This document shows positions 45,441 through 55,846 of a DNA stretch of 64,000 nucleotides, in pieces. The stretch covers positions 5,942-69,941 of the forward strand of contig CAJMSX010000013.1 in assembly GCA_905216195.1 (NCBI GenBank). Reading direction: 5' to 3'. The notes under the pieces were generated by a model. It made no database searches and was not told where the DNA came from. It worked only from the letters and a program-made list of their open reading frames with translations. The position numbers were made by a program, and so were the translations under genes. The DNA is from an uncultured bacterium (GTDB taxonomy: Bacteria; Bacteroidota; Bacteroidia; Bacteroidales; Marinifilaceae). Every line of letters starts with the position of its first letter. The stretch's first letter is position 1.

Positions 45441-48400
45441 TTAAAAAGTTACTTTGAGTCCGAAATTATACATTTTATAAGCGGGATAGGAACTGAAATC
45501 CAACCCCTGGGATACCGCACTTCCTCCGTTTACGCTTACTTCGGGGTTAAAGCCGGTGTAGCGGGTAATCGTAAAGAGGTTTTGTGCTCCGATGCTGATG
45601 CGGCAATTTTTAATGTATTTATTGACTTTGTTCCATTTTTTCAACGGCAGGCTGTATCCCAGTTCGATGTTTTGCAACCGCAGGTAACTGGCGTCTTCCA
45701 CGAAGCGGCTGTTGATATAAGAACCGTATTTGATCCCGGCGTCTTTTTTCCATCCGCTACGGGGGACGGAATTAGAGGGATGGTATTGCGTCCAGCGGTC
45801 CATGGAGGCTTTAAGCCGGTTGTTGTCTTCCAGTACCACCCGCGAAAGGTTTAAGAGTTCGTTGCCGATAGAGGCATCGAGAAAAAAAGAGAAATCGAAA
45901 TTGTAGATTCGGAAGTTATTACCCAGGCCTAAAATGATGTCGGGATTCCCGTCACCGATTACTTCCCGGTCGTCGGGGGTCAGGGTCCCGTTTTTGTCCA
46001 GGTCTTTGAATTTGGGATCGCCTTCCACGGAAGTGGACTGGGGGGAATAGGTTTCTCCTTTCTGAATGATTCCTTCGAACACATAGCCGTACAGGGAACT
46101 CAAGGCATATCCTTCTTTCAGTATAGCATATTCTTCCCAATTGTACCAGCCTTGAGGACTTACAGAGGAAAAACGGGCTTCACCCTGATTCAGCTTCATC
46201 ACTTTGTTTTGATTGCGCGACATGTTGAAATTCGTACTCCAGGTGAAGTTGGGACGGTTGATGTTGTTGGATTTGATAAATAGCTCAAATCCTTTGTTCT
46301 GTATTTTACCGTTATTGCCCATCATGGTCTGAAAGCCTCCGGTTGAAGAAGAAACGGAGACCGGATTCAGCAAGTCGGTTGTGGTTTTGACGTAATAGTC
46401 GAAGTTCACTTCTATTTTTCGGTCGAACAGGGTAAAGTCCATTCCGAGGTCTAATTGAGAGGTGGATTCCCATTTCAGATTTTTGTTTCCCGGGTTAGAA
46501 GGATACATGCCTTTGATGATCCCGTCTCCTCCCAGATAAACATTAGCCATAGCGAATTTTACCTGGGATAAGTAATTCCCTATACCGTCGTTACCGGTGA
46601 TGCCGTAGCTGCCTCTTAGCTTCAGGCTGGATAGCACGGGTTTGGCAAATTCCATAAAAGGTTCGTCCCCTAATTGCCAGGCTACGGAGGCGGAGGGGAA
46701 ATAGCCCCATTTATTGCCGGGACCGAAATTAGAGGCAGCGTCAGCGCGGATTGAGGCATTCAGGATGTATTTCCCGTTCAGTACGTATTCGGCCCGTCCG
46801 AAAAACGAAGTCGTCGTGTGTTTCTCTTTGTGGGAACCGATAGAAGTAATGGTTTGGGCCGCACCTATATTGTTGAACGAAAACTCGTCGGTCGTGAATC
46901 CTTTGGCATTCATTCCGTTGGATTCGGAGATTTGTTCGGTATAAGTAGTACCTATCATGATTTTCAGATCGTGAATTTTGCTCAGGGTTTTGTGAAAGGT
47001 CAGCAAGGCATCCAGTTGTTGCCGGTCGTTTTTCCAGTTGTTGATGGAAGCGACTCCGTTGTCCGCTTTTCCGACATTGGTCGTTTTCGGATAATATTGC
47101 TGTTGTTTCCGGTTGTCGTTGCTGTAAGTGTACTGTACGCGTGCGGTCAGCGATTTCAGAATATCGGCTTCTCCGTAGAGGGTGGTATACATGTTGTTGG
47201 TGATGTCTTCAAAGTCCACATCGTTGATTTCATCCAAAACGCCTGGTTTCCGTCCTTTCTTGCCGAATACGTCATATCCGTCCGGCTTGGTCAGGGGAGA
47301 CATCATAAAAATCTGATAGATCACGTTATCGGTAGTGCTGCTGGTTCCCATATTCAGGTAGTTTTTGTTGGAGCGGGCCATGTATACATTGGCGCCGAAC
47401 CTTACCCGTTTCGTAAGTTCATAGTCCAGGTTCATACGAGCGCTGAACCGGTTGAACTCTGTATTTTTCAGTACGCCCAAATCATCCAGGTAATTTCCTG
47501 AAATAGCCATCTTCAATTTTTCACTCCCTCCGGTGATTGAAAATTGGTGATTTTGGGTCGCGGCCAGACGGGTGGTTTCCTTGATCCAATCCACTCCGTT
47601 TCCTTTGTATTGCAGTTCTTCTTCGGTATAAGGGGGATTTCCGGTGCTTCCGTTTTCTTCCCAGGTTTTCATATTGTACCGGATAATGTCCTGGGCTCCC
47701 ATTAAGTCCCAGGGATTATCGAGGTTTTTGAGAGAAGCATCGTAGGAATAGCTTACGTGAAACTGGCCTTTTGTCCCTTTTTTGGTGGTAATCAGCACCA
47801 CTCCGTTAGCGCCCCGGGCTCCGTAAATAGCGGTAGCCGCGGCATCTTTCAGTATTTCGATGGATTCGATATCCTCCGGGTTGATTTGATTGCCGATGTC
47901 CGTCTGAAAACCGTCGATAACGTACAAAGGTTCGTTATTGGAACTGATGGAAGAGGAACCCCGGATGCGGATGGAAATCCCTCCTCCGGGTTCTCCCGAA
48001 TTCTGACGTACCTGTACGCCGGCTGCCCGTCCTTTCAAAAATTGGGCGGTATTGGTTACCAAACCGGCTTTGATGTCGTCGGTTTTTAAGGAAGTGATGG
48101 CTCCGGCTATGTCTCTTTTCCGGGTAACTCCATATCCCACTACCACTACTTCGTCCAGATTCATGGCATCTTTGGTCAGAAGAACGATTAAGTTTTGGGT
48201 ATTTTGAGTAACCGGGATTTCCTTGGTAATATATCCCAGGTAGGAAACGACCAGAATCTGGCCGGGAGAAGCATTTATCGTAAATTTCCCATCCAGATCG
48301 GTCGCTACGCCATCGGACGTACCTTTTATTAAAACCGCCGCCTGTATCAGAGGCTCTTTGTCCTGTTCGTCGATAACCGTACCGTTTATCGTGAGCTGTG

Positions 48401-48455
48401 CAAAACCGGTACACCCCCAGAGTACGAACAAAAATGTTATACAAAACTTACTCAT
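45441..48455 (-). CDS. SusC/RagA family TonB-linked transporter (locus 3)
   Basis: The 1004-residue protein has a signal peptide (CITFLFVLWGCTGFAQ), a carboxypeptidase-regulatory-like domain (GTVIDEQDKEPLIQAAVL), a TonB-box-like VVVVGYG, a plug (RIRGSSSISSNNEPLYVIDG) and a barrel ending in FGLKVTF. The plug lacks the long insertions seen in the two starch SusC proteins. The divergent hybrid two-component gene begins 418 nt upstream, the usual arrangement for HTCS-controlled glycan loci. It imports the locus 3 oligosaccharide. Confidence 0.95.
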   Translation of the reverse strand: MSKFCITFLFVLWGCTGFAQLTINGTVIDEQDKEPLIQAAVLIKGTSDGVATDLDGKFTINASPGQILVVSYLGYITKEIPVTQNTQNLIVLLTKDAMNLDEVVVVGYGVTRKRDIAGAITSLKTDDIKAGLVTNTAQFLKGRAAGVQVRQNSGEPGGGISIRIRGSSSISSNNEPLYVIDGFQTDIGNQINPEDIESIEILKDAAATAIYGARGANGVVLITTKKGTKGQFHVSYSYDASLKNLDNPWDLMGAQDIIRYNMKTWEENGSTGNPPYTEEELQYKGNGVDWIKETTRLAATQNHQFSITGGSEKLKMAISGNYLDDLGVLKNTEFNRFSARMNLDYELTKRVRFGANVYMARSNKNYLNMGTSSTTDNVIYQIFMMSPLTKPDGYDVFGKKGRKPGVLDEINDVDFEDITNNMYTTLYGEADILKSLTARVQYTYSNDNRKQQQYYPKTTNVGKADNGVASINNWKNDRQQLDALLTFHKTLSKIHDLKIMIGTTYTEQISESNGMNAKGFTTDEFSFNNIGAAQTITSIGSHKEKHTTTSFFGRAEYVLNGKYILNASIRADAASNFGPGNKWGYFPSASVAWQLGDEPFMEFAKPVLSSLKLRGSYGITGNDGIGNYLSQVKFAMANVYLGGDGIIKGMYPSNPGNKNLKWESTSQLDLGMDFTLFDRKIEVNFDYYVKTTTDLLNPVSVSSSTGGFQTMMGNNGKIQNKGFELFIKSNNINRPNFTWSTNFNMSRNQNKVMKLNQGEARFSSVSPQGWYNWEEYAILKEGYALSSLYGYVFEGIIQKGETYSPQSTSVEGDPKFKDLDKNGTLTPDDREVIGDGNPDIILGLGNNFRIYNFDFSFFLDASIGNELLNLSRVVLEDNNRLKASMDRWTQYHPSNSVPRSGWKKDAGIKYGSYINSRFVEDASYLRLQNIELGYSLPLKKWNKVNKYIKNCRISIGAQNLFTITRYTGFNPEVSVNGGSAVSQGLDFSSYPAYKMYNFGLKVTF

Positions 48456-48873
48456 AAAATTGAAATTTAGATTGATTATCCGTTAGTTATATGTTGAATC
48501 GAGCTTGGCGATCGGTGTAGGACGGCATCACAGCCTTCCTTTTTGTTTTTCCGGATGATTTTCGCCCGCTTCCTCGGAGCGGAGCTTCTGGAGAGGGACG
48601 TAAACCGTTTTTTCCACATTTTTTAAAATAGCGTCCGAAGAAGTGCTGCTTCGGCCGGATGAAAAAATATCTCCGAAATGTTTTATATTCTTTAGGATGT
48701 CAAAAATAAGTTAAGAGAATTTTTTTTATATCCATTTCTGTCTGTTTAATGTCAAATATCGTCTAAATCGGTCAATAGAAGAGGTAATTTTTGAATGTAA
48801 GTTAAAAAAATTATATTTTTTTGAATATATGCTGGGTTGTTTTAGGTTTATAATTTATTTTTGTTAAAAACAG
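48456..48873. other. Divergent regulatory region of locus 3
   Basis: No gene is seen in these 418 bases. The part near the HTCS gene is very AT-rich. TATTTTTG occurs on the minus strand at 48701-48708 (a possible -7 box for susC) and on the plus strand at 48856-48863 (close to the HTCS ATG), neither with a good -33. The HTCS binding site presumably lies here, but I could not identify it. Confidence 0.4.
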
Positions 48874-51800
48874 ATGGAAATGAGTCTCCAGTTAGTTTTA
48901 AATATTTTCCTGACGTATGTACTATTTCCTCTTTTCGGTGCGGAGAGGGCCGGATCCGATTATTATTTCAAACAGGTGGGAATAGAGCAGGGATTGTCTC
49001 AGTCAACGGTGAATTGCATCTTATGCGATGCCCGGGGGGTGATGTGGATCGGTACGGCTTTGGGCCTGAATGCTGTAGAGAAAAATGAAGTTCGTACTTA
49101 CCTGCACGAGAAAGATAATCCTTTTTCTTTACCGGGTAATCAAATAAATTTTATTGCCGAGGATTCCTTGAATAATATCTGGGTTTCGACCAACCGGGGG
49201 TTGGTCCGCTATGAAAGGGATAAAAATTCTTTTTGTGAGGCTATTCCCGGGCATCCGGTTTATACTTTTTCGGCTTGTCCTACAGCCGGGGGAATCTTGT
49301 TCGGGGGAGAACGGGCGATCTATAAATACCTGTATAAAGAAAAACGGGTCGTACAATTACCGCTGGTGCTTCCGGAGGATATCCGGTATATTGAATTTAA
49401 CAGAATGTTTTCCCTGGATAGGAATACTCTTTTAATCTCCAGTAAAAACGGAGGGCTTTGGTTATATGGATTGGACGATTATATTCTGAGGAGTAATTTG
49501 GCTAATCCCCTTGTTGAAATCAATACGGCGGCCTATGTGGATTCCCGGGGGAGACTTTATATTTCTCCTTATAAAAAAGGATTGTATTGCCTGGATTACC
49601 GGGGAAACGAACTTTATCACCTGAATTCCGGGAATTCGGAGCTGAACAATGACATTATTCTGGATATTGCGGAAAGGGACGGTAAATTATGGTTGGCTAC
49701 GGACGGAGGAGGCATCAATATCCTGGATATGAACGATCTCACTTTTTCTCACATCCGGCATATTCCGGGAGACCAGGGTTCCTTGCCCGTCAATTCCATC
49801 ACCTGCCTGTATATCGACCGGGGTAATAACGTTTGGGCCGGTAGTGTAAGGGGAGGAATGTTCGGTATAAAAGAGGTATATATTAAAACGTATAAAGACG
49901 TTCCTTTGGGTAATTCCAACGGGTTGTCGGACAAAACGGTTATCAGCCTGTTCCAGGACCGGGGCGGTGTTTTGTGGATAGGAACCGACGGGGGAGGGAT
50001 CAATCGTTATCATCCTTGGCAGAATCACTTTACGCATTACGCTTCTACCTACGGTAAAAAAGTGGTTTCCGTCACCGATTATTCCGAGGAGGAATTGATG
50101 CTTTCTTTTTTCAGCGAAGGAATTTACCTGTTCAACAAAAAGACGGGCGATTGCCGGCCTTTTGAGGTTGTAAATCCTGAAATTAACCGCTTGGAATGTA
50201 CCACCGGTTTTTCAGTTTTGGCTTACCGGGTGTCAGCGGATGAAATTTATTTTCTGGGTCGTCATATCTATATTTATTCCCTGAAAAAAAAGACGTTTTC
50301 CCGGGTGGTCACCGACGAAGAGGAATCTTTACTGCAAGGGCAGCGTTTGGTGTATGCGGGTGATTCCTCGGTGTATCTGGTGCGTACAAACCGCATTTAT
50401 GAAGTAAGACGGGGAGAAAATAAGCTGCGGACGGTTTACGAAACCCAGAAGGAAGAGGTGATTCATGCGGTTTGTTATGACGGGAAAGGGAAGTTTTGGA
50501 TAGGTTCGGATACCGGGTTGAGTGGTTATGACCGGAATACCGGGAAATTTCGTTCCATTCCGACCAATTTTTTTAACAGTATATTAGCTTTAACTTTGGA
50601 TAGACAGGGACGGTTATGGATCGGAGCTCAAAATATGCTTTTTTCTTATGTTATTGCAGAGAACCGTTTTGTCGTTTGGGGAGAATCGGACGGGTTTTCT
50701 CCCAACGAATTGTATTTTATACCTCCTTTGGCCGGTTCTTCCGGACCCGTTTATATGGGAGGAATAGCCGGGTTGGTGAAAATCAACGAACATATTTCTT
50801 ATACCAGTTATTCGCTGCCGCGTATCAAATTGACGGATGTGATTTTAAACGGGGTATCCTGTTGGGAACAAACGGAAAGGGCGGAAAGCTCGCTGGAGAT
50901 TCCCTGGAATTATACCTCTTTTTCCCTGAAAGTGATTTCGGATGAAAAGGACGTTTTTCGGAAAGCGTTGTTCCGGTATAAAATAAAAGGCCTGAGAACC
51001 TCTTTGACAGAAACGTATAACTCTTCTTTCGCTTTGCCTTTGCTTTCTCCGGGTACTTATTCGGTAATGTGTTCCTGTAATACCCGAAGCGGAGAGTGGA
51101 CGCCTTTTACGGAAATCCTGATCTTTACGGTGACTCCTCCCTGGTTTCAGACTTCCTGGTTTATTTTCGGAAGCCTGTTTCTGGTCGTACTAATTATCGG
51201 TATCGGTTTTTTTCTGATTATTCAGAAAAAAGAAAATCGTCTCAAGTGGCAGATGCACGAACACGAATTGGAGGTAAATGAGGAAAAGATTCATTTTCTG
51301 ATCAATGTCAGTCACGAATTACGGACTCCTTTAACCTTGATATACGCTCCGTTGAAACGCTTGTTGGACGATTCCGGGAAATGGGATCGGGAATACGTAA
51401 CCGGACAGTTGGAACGCATCCGCAAGCAGGCGTGGCGGATGAAGAACATCATTAATATGGTATTGGACATGGATAAAATGAAATCCTGTCCGTTGAAATT
51501 GCAAAAGTCCTTCCGGAGATTGAACGAATGGGTAAAAGAAGTGACGGAAAACTTCCGGGATGAATTCGAAAATAAGCGTATCGTAGTAACGTACCGTTTG
51601 GACGAACGGATCGGGTCGGTTTCTTTCGATACCGGTAAATGTGAAATCGTATTGTCGAATTTATTGATGAACGCTTTGAAATTCAGTCCTCCGGATACTG
51701 AAATCCGCATCTTTACGGAGCAGAAAAACGGGTTTGTCCGCATATCGGTTGCCGACGAGGGGATAGGCTTGGATCATTTGGACCTCCATCGGTTGTTCGA

Positions 51801-52815
51801 TCGGTTTTACCAGGGAAATCATCATATTCTGGGAAGTGGAATCGGGTTGTCCTATGCCTGGACGTTGGTGCATATGTGGGGTGGAAAAATCGATGCGGTG
51901 AAAAATGAGGGCGGAGGCGCCGTATTTTATTTTGAATTGCCCGAAACCACGGAAGAAGACCGGCCGGGAGAAGCATTTTTTTACTCCCCCGGAAAAATAG
52001 GGGAAGGGAAGAAAGAAGGGGCCGGAATAGGGACCGGCCGGTTATATGCTTTGTTGTTGGTGGAAGATGAAAAGGATTTGCTCGACTTTTTGAAGGAAGC
52101 TTTGAAGGATTCTTTTAAACAGATATATACGGCTGCAAACGGAAAAGAAGCTCTACAAAAGATCAAAGATTTTCATCCGGATATCGTGGTGAGCGATGTC
52201 ATGATGCCCGGTATGGATGGTTATCAGTTGTGTCAGGCCGTAAAGGAGAATATAGATATCAGCCATATCCCGGTTATTTTATTAACCGCTATCGGGGATG
52301 AGGAAAGTATATCCCTGGGGTATAAGTTGGGGGCGGATGCTTATATCCCTAAACCTTTTGAACTGGATTTTCTTTTGACGGTGATCGGTAATTTGTTGAA
52401 AAACAGAGAAAGCGTAAAGGCCCGGTATAAGAACGAGGCGGGGTTTCCCGGAGCGGGAGAGGTGACTATCAGTAATGCCGATGAGCGATTTATGTCGAAA
52501 TTGAACCGGTTGATAGAAGAAAATCTGAGTAATCCGGAACTGAATGTAAATTTCCTCCTGGAAAGAATGAGTATGAGCCGGGCGTCCCTCTATCAGAAAA
52601 TGAAAGCCCTGACCGATATGGGCGTCAACGATTATATCAATAGATTCCGGATAGAAAGGGCGGTGGATTTACTTACTCGTACCGATTTGAGTATTACGGA
52701 AATTTCCGAAGAGGTCGGTTTTGCTTATCAGCGTTATTTCAGCAGTGTGTTTAAACAGATGAAAGGGGTAATTCCTTCCCGGTTCCGACAGCAGGTGAAA
52801 AAAAAGAAAGGGTAA
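48874..52815 (+). CDS. Hybrid two-component system regulator (HTCS), locus 3
   Basis: The 1313-residue protein has a signal peptide (about 1-22). Residues about 30-690 are two-component-propeller repeats (for example GVMWIGTALGLNAV, GVLWIGTDGGGINR), followed by a Y_Y_Y domain (about 690-755), a membrane helix (about 762-783), HisKA with NVSHELRTPLTL (His814), HATPase (about 920-1030), a receiver (about 1057-1170, Asp1108 in VSDVMMPGMDG) and a C-terminal AraC HTH (about 1205-1308). HTCS proteins sense an oligosaccharide in the periplasm and activate the adjacent susC operon. All catalytic residues look intact. Divergent from susC of locus 3, which is its likely target. Confidence 0.96.
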   Translation: MEMSLQLVLNIFLTYVLFPLFGAERAGSDYYFKQVGIEQGLSQSTVNCILCDARGVMWIGTALGLNAVEKNEVRTYLHEKDNPFSLPGNQINFIAEDSLNNIWVSTNRGLVRYERDKNSFCEAIPGHPVYTFSACPTAGGILFGGERAIYKYLYKEKRVVQLPLVLPEDIRYIEFNRMFSLDRNTLLISSKNGGLWLYGLDDYILRSNLANPLVEINTAAYVDSRGRLYISPYKKGLYCLDYRGNELYHLNSGNSELNNDIILDIAERDGKLWLATDGGGINILDMNDLTFSHIRHIPGDQGSLPVNSITCLYIDRGNNVWAGSVRGGMFGIKEVYIKTYKDVPLGNSNGLSDKTVISLFQDRGGVLWIGTDGGGINRYHPWQNHFTHYASTYGKKVVSVTDYSEEELMLSFFSEGIYLFNKKTGDCRPFEVVNPEINRLECTTGFSVLAYRVSADEIYFLGRHIYIYSLKKKTFSRVVTDEEESLLQGQRLVYAGDSSVYLVRTNRIYEVRRGENKLRTVYETQKEEVIHAVCYDGKGKFWIGSDTGLSGYDRNTGKFRSIPTNFFNSILALTLDRQGRLWIGAQNMLFSYVIAENRFVVWGESDGFSPNELYFIPPLAGSSGPVYMGGIAGLVKINEHISYTSYSLPRIKLTDVILNGVSCWEQTERAESSLEIPWNYTSFSLKVISDEKDVFRKALFRYKIKGLRTSLTETYNSSFALPLLSPGTYSVMCSCNTRSGEWTPFTEILIFTVTPPWFQTSWFIFGSLFLVVLIIGIGFFLIIQKKENRLKWQMHEHELEVNEEKIHFLINVSHELRTPLTLIYAPLKRLLDDSGKWDREYVTGQLERIRKQAWRMKNIINMVLDMDKMKSCPLKLQKSFRRLNEWVKEVTENFRDEFENKRIVVTYRLDERIGSVSFDTGKCEIVLSNLLMNALKFSPPDTEIRIFTEQKNGFVRISVADEGIGLDHLDLHRLFDRFYQGNHHILGSGIGLSYAWTLVHMWGGKIDAVKNEGGGAVFYFELPETTEEDRPGEAFFYSPGKIGEGKKEGAGIGTGRLYALLLVEDEKDLLDFLKEALKDSFKQIYTAANGKEALQKIKDFHPDIVVSDVMMPGMDGYQLCQAVKENIDISHIPVILLTAIGDEESISLGYKLGADAYIPKPFELDFLLTVIGNLLKNRESVKARYKNEAGFPGAGEVTISNADERFMSKLNRLIEENLSNPELNVNFLLERMSMSRASLYQKMKALTDMGVNDYINRFRIERAVDLLTRTDLSITEISEEVGFAYQRYFSSVFKQMKGVIPSRFRQQVKKKKG

Positions 52816-52838
52816 TTTTTCCCGATGGGGAATTTTAC

Positions 52839-52867
52839 CGGCTTTCCGGGCTATATGCGGAAAGCCG
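52839..52867. terminator. Hairpin after the HTCS gene
   Basis: CGGCTTTCCG and CGGAAAGCCG form a 10-bp perfect stem with a 9-nt loop, 23 nt past the HTCS stop in a convergent gap. No U-tract follows, so the terminator function is tentative. Confidence 0.45.
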
Positions 52868-52945
52868 AGGGAAGAGCCTCCCCCGGCTTGGACGATTCGG
52901 GAATAACCGGAGCAGGGGGAGGCCTATGGACATAGCGGCATCCAC

Positions 52946-52966
52946 CCGGCCGGCAAAAACGGCCGG
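52946..52966 (-). terminator. GC-rich hairpin abutting the fusion oxidoreductase stop codon
   Basis: CCGGCCG / CGGCCGG with a 7-nt A-rich loop sits immediately after the minus-strand stop codon. The T-run is in the loop rather than after the stem, so it may protect the 3' end rather than terminate. Confidence 0.4.
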
Positions 52967-55411
52967 TCAGATAAACAGGTTGACGTTGGCTTTTTCCGCC
53001 CGTTCCAGATAAGAAGCTACGCCTCCGGTTTTCACTCCTTCCAGCAGTTCTCCGGCTTGTATGCCCATCACTTCCATGGACATCTGGCAAGCGATAAATT
53101 CTATTCCGTTTTCCTGGGCTTGACGAATCAGGTTTTCCAGTGAATCTATTTTTTTCCGTTTCATGATGTTCCGCATCATTCTGGCTCCCAATCCGCCGAA
53201 ATTCATCTTGGAAAGCGACAGTTTGCGGCTGCCCGAAGGAAGCATCAGACCGAACATTTTCCCCGCCCGGTCTTTTTTCACCGGTGTGGGATTGCTTTTT
53301 TTAATCACGTTCAATCCCCAGAACGTAAAAAACATCGTTACTTTACGTCCGGTGGAAGCGGCTCCGTTGGCGATTACGAAGGAAGCGAGGGCTTTATCCA
53401 GGTCATCGCTGAAAACGATCAGCGTTTTTCCGTCGGCAGGAGAAAGCGGAGCGGTTTCCTTTTCCGTTATTTCTCCTTTTTCCAGTCGGGCGGTGATGAT
53501 TCCCTGGTTTCGGTCGATTTGGAGTAAACGGTTTCCCGTCAGGCGGGCCCAGGAAGCTACATCTTTGGCGAATCCGGGATCGGTGGCTGTAATTTCCAGC
53601 GTGTCTCCTTTCTTCAATCCCTGCATACTTTGCTTAAGTTTCATGACGGGGCCCGGGCATTGCAGTCCGCAGGCGTCGACCGACAAACGAGTGAGCGGGG
53701 CCGGCTGAGGTTCCGGGGAAAGCTCGTTACCGGAAGGAAGGTCCGGAAGCTCGTTATTCTGATCGCTTGTAGCCGTAGTGTAGGTTTTGAGACCTCCTGT
53801 CAGGTTACGAACGTTAAACCCGGCTTGAATCAGGATGCGGGAGGCGATATATCCCCTCAATCCCACCGCACAAAAAACGATGACCGGTTTGGTTTTGGGA
53901 AGCGTTCCCAGGTGTTCCCGCAACTCGTTCAAGGGAATGTTCAATGCCCCTTCCAGGGTGTTCAGGCTACATTCTTCCGGTGTACATACATTGATCAGCG
54001 TAACCTCTTTTTTATCCGTGTTTTGCAATTCCCTCCAACCGATGGGAAATACTTTCCGGGATAAGATATTATCGGCGACGAATCCGGCCATATTGACGGG
54101 GTCTTTAGCCGAGGAGAAAGGAGGAGCATAAGCGTGTTCCATTTCCATTAAATCGTAGACGCTCCCTTCGGTTCTTACCAAAGCAGCCAGCATATCCAGG
54201 CGTTTGTCCGCTCCTTCGTAGCCCACTACCTGGGCTCCCCATAGCCGGCCGTTTTCCGGAGAAAAGTTGATTTTAATCGTCAAGGGAATGGCCCCGGGAT
54301 AATAACCGGCATGGGAACCGGCGTGTACGATGGCTTCCCGGTAAGGTATGCCGAACCGATCCAGTAATTTGGCCGACAGACCCGTACTGCCGACGGTCAG
54401 GTCGAATACCTGTGCAATGGCCGTTCCGATGGATCCTTTGTAAATGCTGGTATTTCCATGTACGATATTATCTGCACAGATGCGTCCCTGTTTATTTGCC
54501 GGTCCGGCAAGGAAACAGGTGGAAGGACGCCCGCTGAGGGGATGAGGAAATTCGATAGCATCCCCTACCGCATAAATATCGGGATGGGAGGTTTGCAGAT
54601 ATTCATTGACGAAGATGCCGCCCGCTTCTCCGATTTTTAGTCCCGCCTCCCGGGCCAGACGGACGTCCGGGCGAACGCCGATAGAGAGCAGCACCAAATC
54701 GGTAGAAAGGCTGCGACCGCTTTTCAGTTCGACTTTCAAACCATCCGCATCCCTGCGGAAAGCGGAAACGGCTTCTTTTAAAAGGAGACCCACTTTCTTT
54801 TCTTTAAAATGCTCGTGTACGACGGCCGCAATTTCGAAATCTACAGGGGCCATTACTTGATCTGCCATTTCGATTATCGTTACCCGAATCCCCCTTTTGT
54901 GTAAATTTTCTGCCATTTCCAGGCCGATGAAACCCGCTCCCACGATGACGGCCCGGCGAACCTGCCGTTGCTCTATCCATTGTTTTATGCCGTCCGTGTC
55001 CCCGACATTCCTCAGCGTAAATATACCCTCTTCTTCTATACCTGACAATGGAGGGCGGACAGGTTCCGCGCCGGGAGATAAAACCAGCTTGTCGAAGCTT
55101 TCCTGATACATGCGTCCCTTACTCCCATCGGATACGGTTACCGTTTTTTGAGCCGGATCGATCTTTTGTACTTCAGATTTCGTTCTCACCTCCACCCGAA
55201 AACGGGCGGCAAAGCTTTCGGGAGTCTGAACGAACAAACGTTCTCTTTCCTGTATTACCCCTCCGATATAATAGGGCAAACCGCAGTTGGCGTAAGAAAT
55301 ATATTCTCCTTTTTCAAAAAGAACGATTTCGGCTTTTTCATCCATTCTCCGTAAACGGGCCGCCGTGGAAGCTCCTCCGGCTACTCCTCCGATAATAACA
55401 TATTTCATCAT
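52967..55411 (-). CDS. CoA-disulfide-reductase-like oxidoreductase fused to rhodanese, TusA and DsrE domains
   Basis: The 814-residue fusion has several parts. A pyridine-nucleotide-disulfide oxidoreductase (about 1-455) has FAD motif GGVAGGASTAARL, redox Cys43 (ANCGLPYY) and NAD motif VGAGFIGLEMAENL. A rhodanese domain (about 465-545) has Cys514 (FCAVGLRGY). A TusA/SirA domain (about 573-645) has Cys581 and Cys585 (CGLQCPGP). A DsrE-like domain (about 660-814) has Cys775 (ACQMSMEVMGI). Each part handles persulfides or CoA/thiol disulfides, so the protein probably reduces a persulfide or CoA disulfide and relays sulfane sulfur within one chain. It is cytoplasmic. The thioredoxin gene lies 45 nt upstream, a likely electron donor. 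A start one codon downstream (second Met) is equally possible. Confidence 0.92.
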   Translation of the reverse strand: MMKYVIIGGVAGGASTAARLRRMDEKAEIVLFEKGEYISYANCGLPYYIGGVIQERERLFVQTPESFAARFRVEVRTKSEVQKIDPAQKTVTVSDGSKGRMYQESFDKLVLSPGAEPVRPPLSGIEEEGIFTLRNVGDTDGIKQWIEQRQVRRAVIVGAGFIGLEMAENLHKRGIRVTIIEMADQVMAPVDFEIAAVVHEHFKEKKVGLLLKEAVSAFRRDADGLKVELKSGRSLSTDLVLLSIGVRPDVRLAREAGLKIGEAGGIFVNEYLQTSHPDIYAVGDAIEFPHPLSGRPSTCFLAGPANKQGRICADNIVHGNTSIYKGSIGTAIAQVFDLTVGSTGLSAKLLDRFGIPYREAIVHAGSHAGYYPGAIPLTIKINFSPENGRLWGAQVVGYEGADKRLDMLAALVRTEGSVYDLMEMEHAYAPPFSSAKDPVNMAGFVADNILSRKVFPIGWRELQNTDKKEVTLINVCTPEECSLNTLEGALNIPLNELREHLGTLPKTKPVIVFCAVGLRGYIASRILIQAGFNVRNLTGGLKTYTTATSDQNNELPDLPSGNELSPEPQPAPLTRLSVDACGLQCPGPVMKLKQSMQGLKKGDTLEITATDPGFAKDVASWARLTGNRLLQIDRNQGIITARLEKGEITEKETAPLSPADGKTLIVFSDDLDKALASFVIANGAASTGRKVTMFFTFWGLNVIKKSNPTPVKKDRAGKMFGLMLPSGSRKLSLSKMNFGGLGARMMRNIMKRKKIDSLENLIRQAQENGIEFIACQMSMEVMGIQAGELLEGVKTGGVASYLERAEKANVNLFI

Positions 55412-55456
55412 AAGTCTTTTACTGGTTCGACTTTCGTATCCGCTTTCCGTTTTTTA

Positions 55457-55765
55457 TCAGGAACGGGTCGCTTTTTCAATCACCTCCTGGAGTTGGGTCG
55501 GCCGCATCACTCCGCTTTGCCTCCACAAAAGTTCACCTTTTTGGAAAAGCATCAGGGTCGGGACGGACTGAATCTGGTGTTTCTCTACATTGGCCCGGTT
55601 AGAAGGAAGGTCGATGTCGATTTTTACAATCTTAATCCCGTCTCCCATACGTTGCTTCAAATCCTCCAGAATCGGATGCATCATTTTACACGGACCGCAC
55701 CAGGTAGCGAAATAATCTACTAATACCGGAGTTTCACTCTGAATCATTTCTTCAAATTTTTCCAT
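55457..55765 (-). CDS. Thioredoxin
   Basis: The 102-residue single-domain thioredoxin has active site WCGPC (Cys23, Cys26), the cis-Pro loop SVPTLMLF and normal family length. It has no signal peptide, so it is cytoplasmic. The gene lies between an ArsR regulator and the persulfide-type fusion oxidoreductase on the same strand. It therefore probably serves sulfur/redox detoxification rather than being the main housekeeping thioredoxin. A second copy of the ArsR-type palindrome lies in its 140-nt upstream gap. Confidence 0.95.
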   Translation of the reverse strand: MEKFEEMIQSETPVLVDYFATWCGPCKMMHPILEDLKQRMGDGIKIVKIDIDLPSNRANVEKHQIQSVPTLMLFQKGELLWRQSGVMRPTQLQEVIEKATRS

Positions 55766-55846
55766 AATCTTATTTTTTAAAGTGTGTAATTCGGTTTAAA
55801 ATAACATTTTCTTCCTCCTCTTCCCTTCCCTTGTATTTATATTAAA

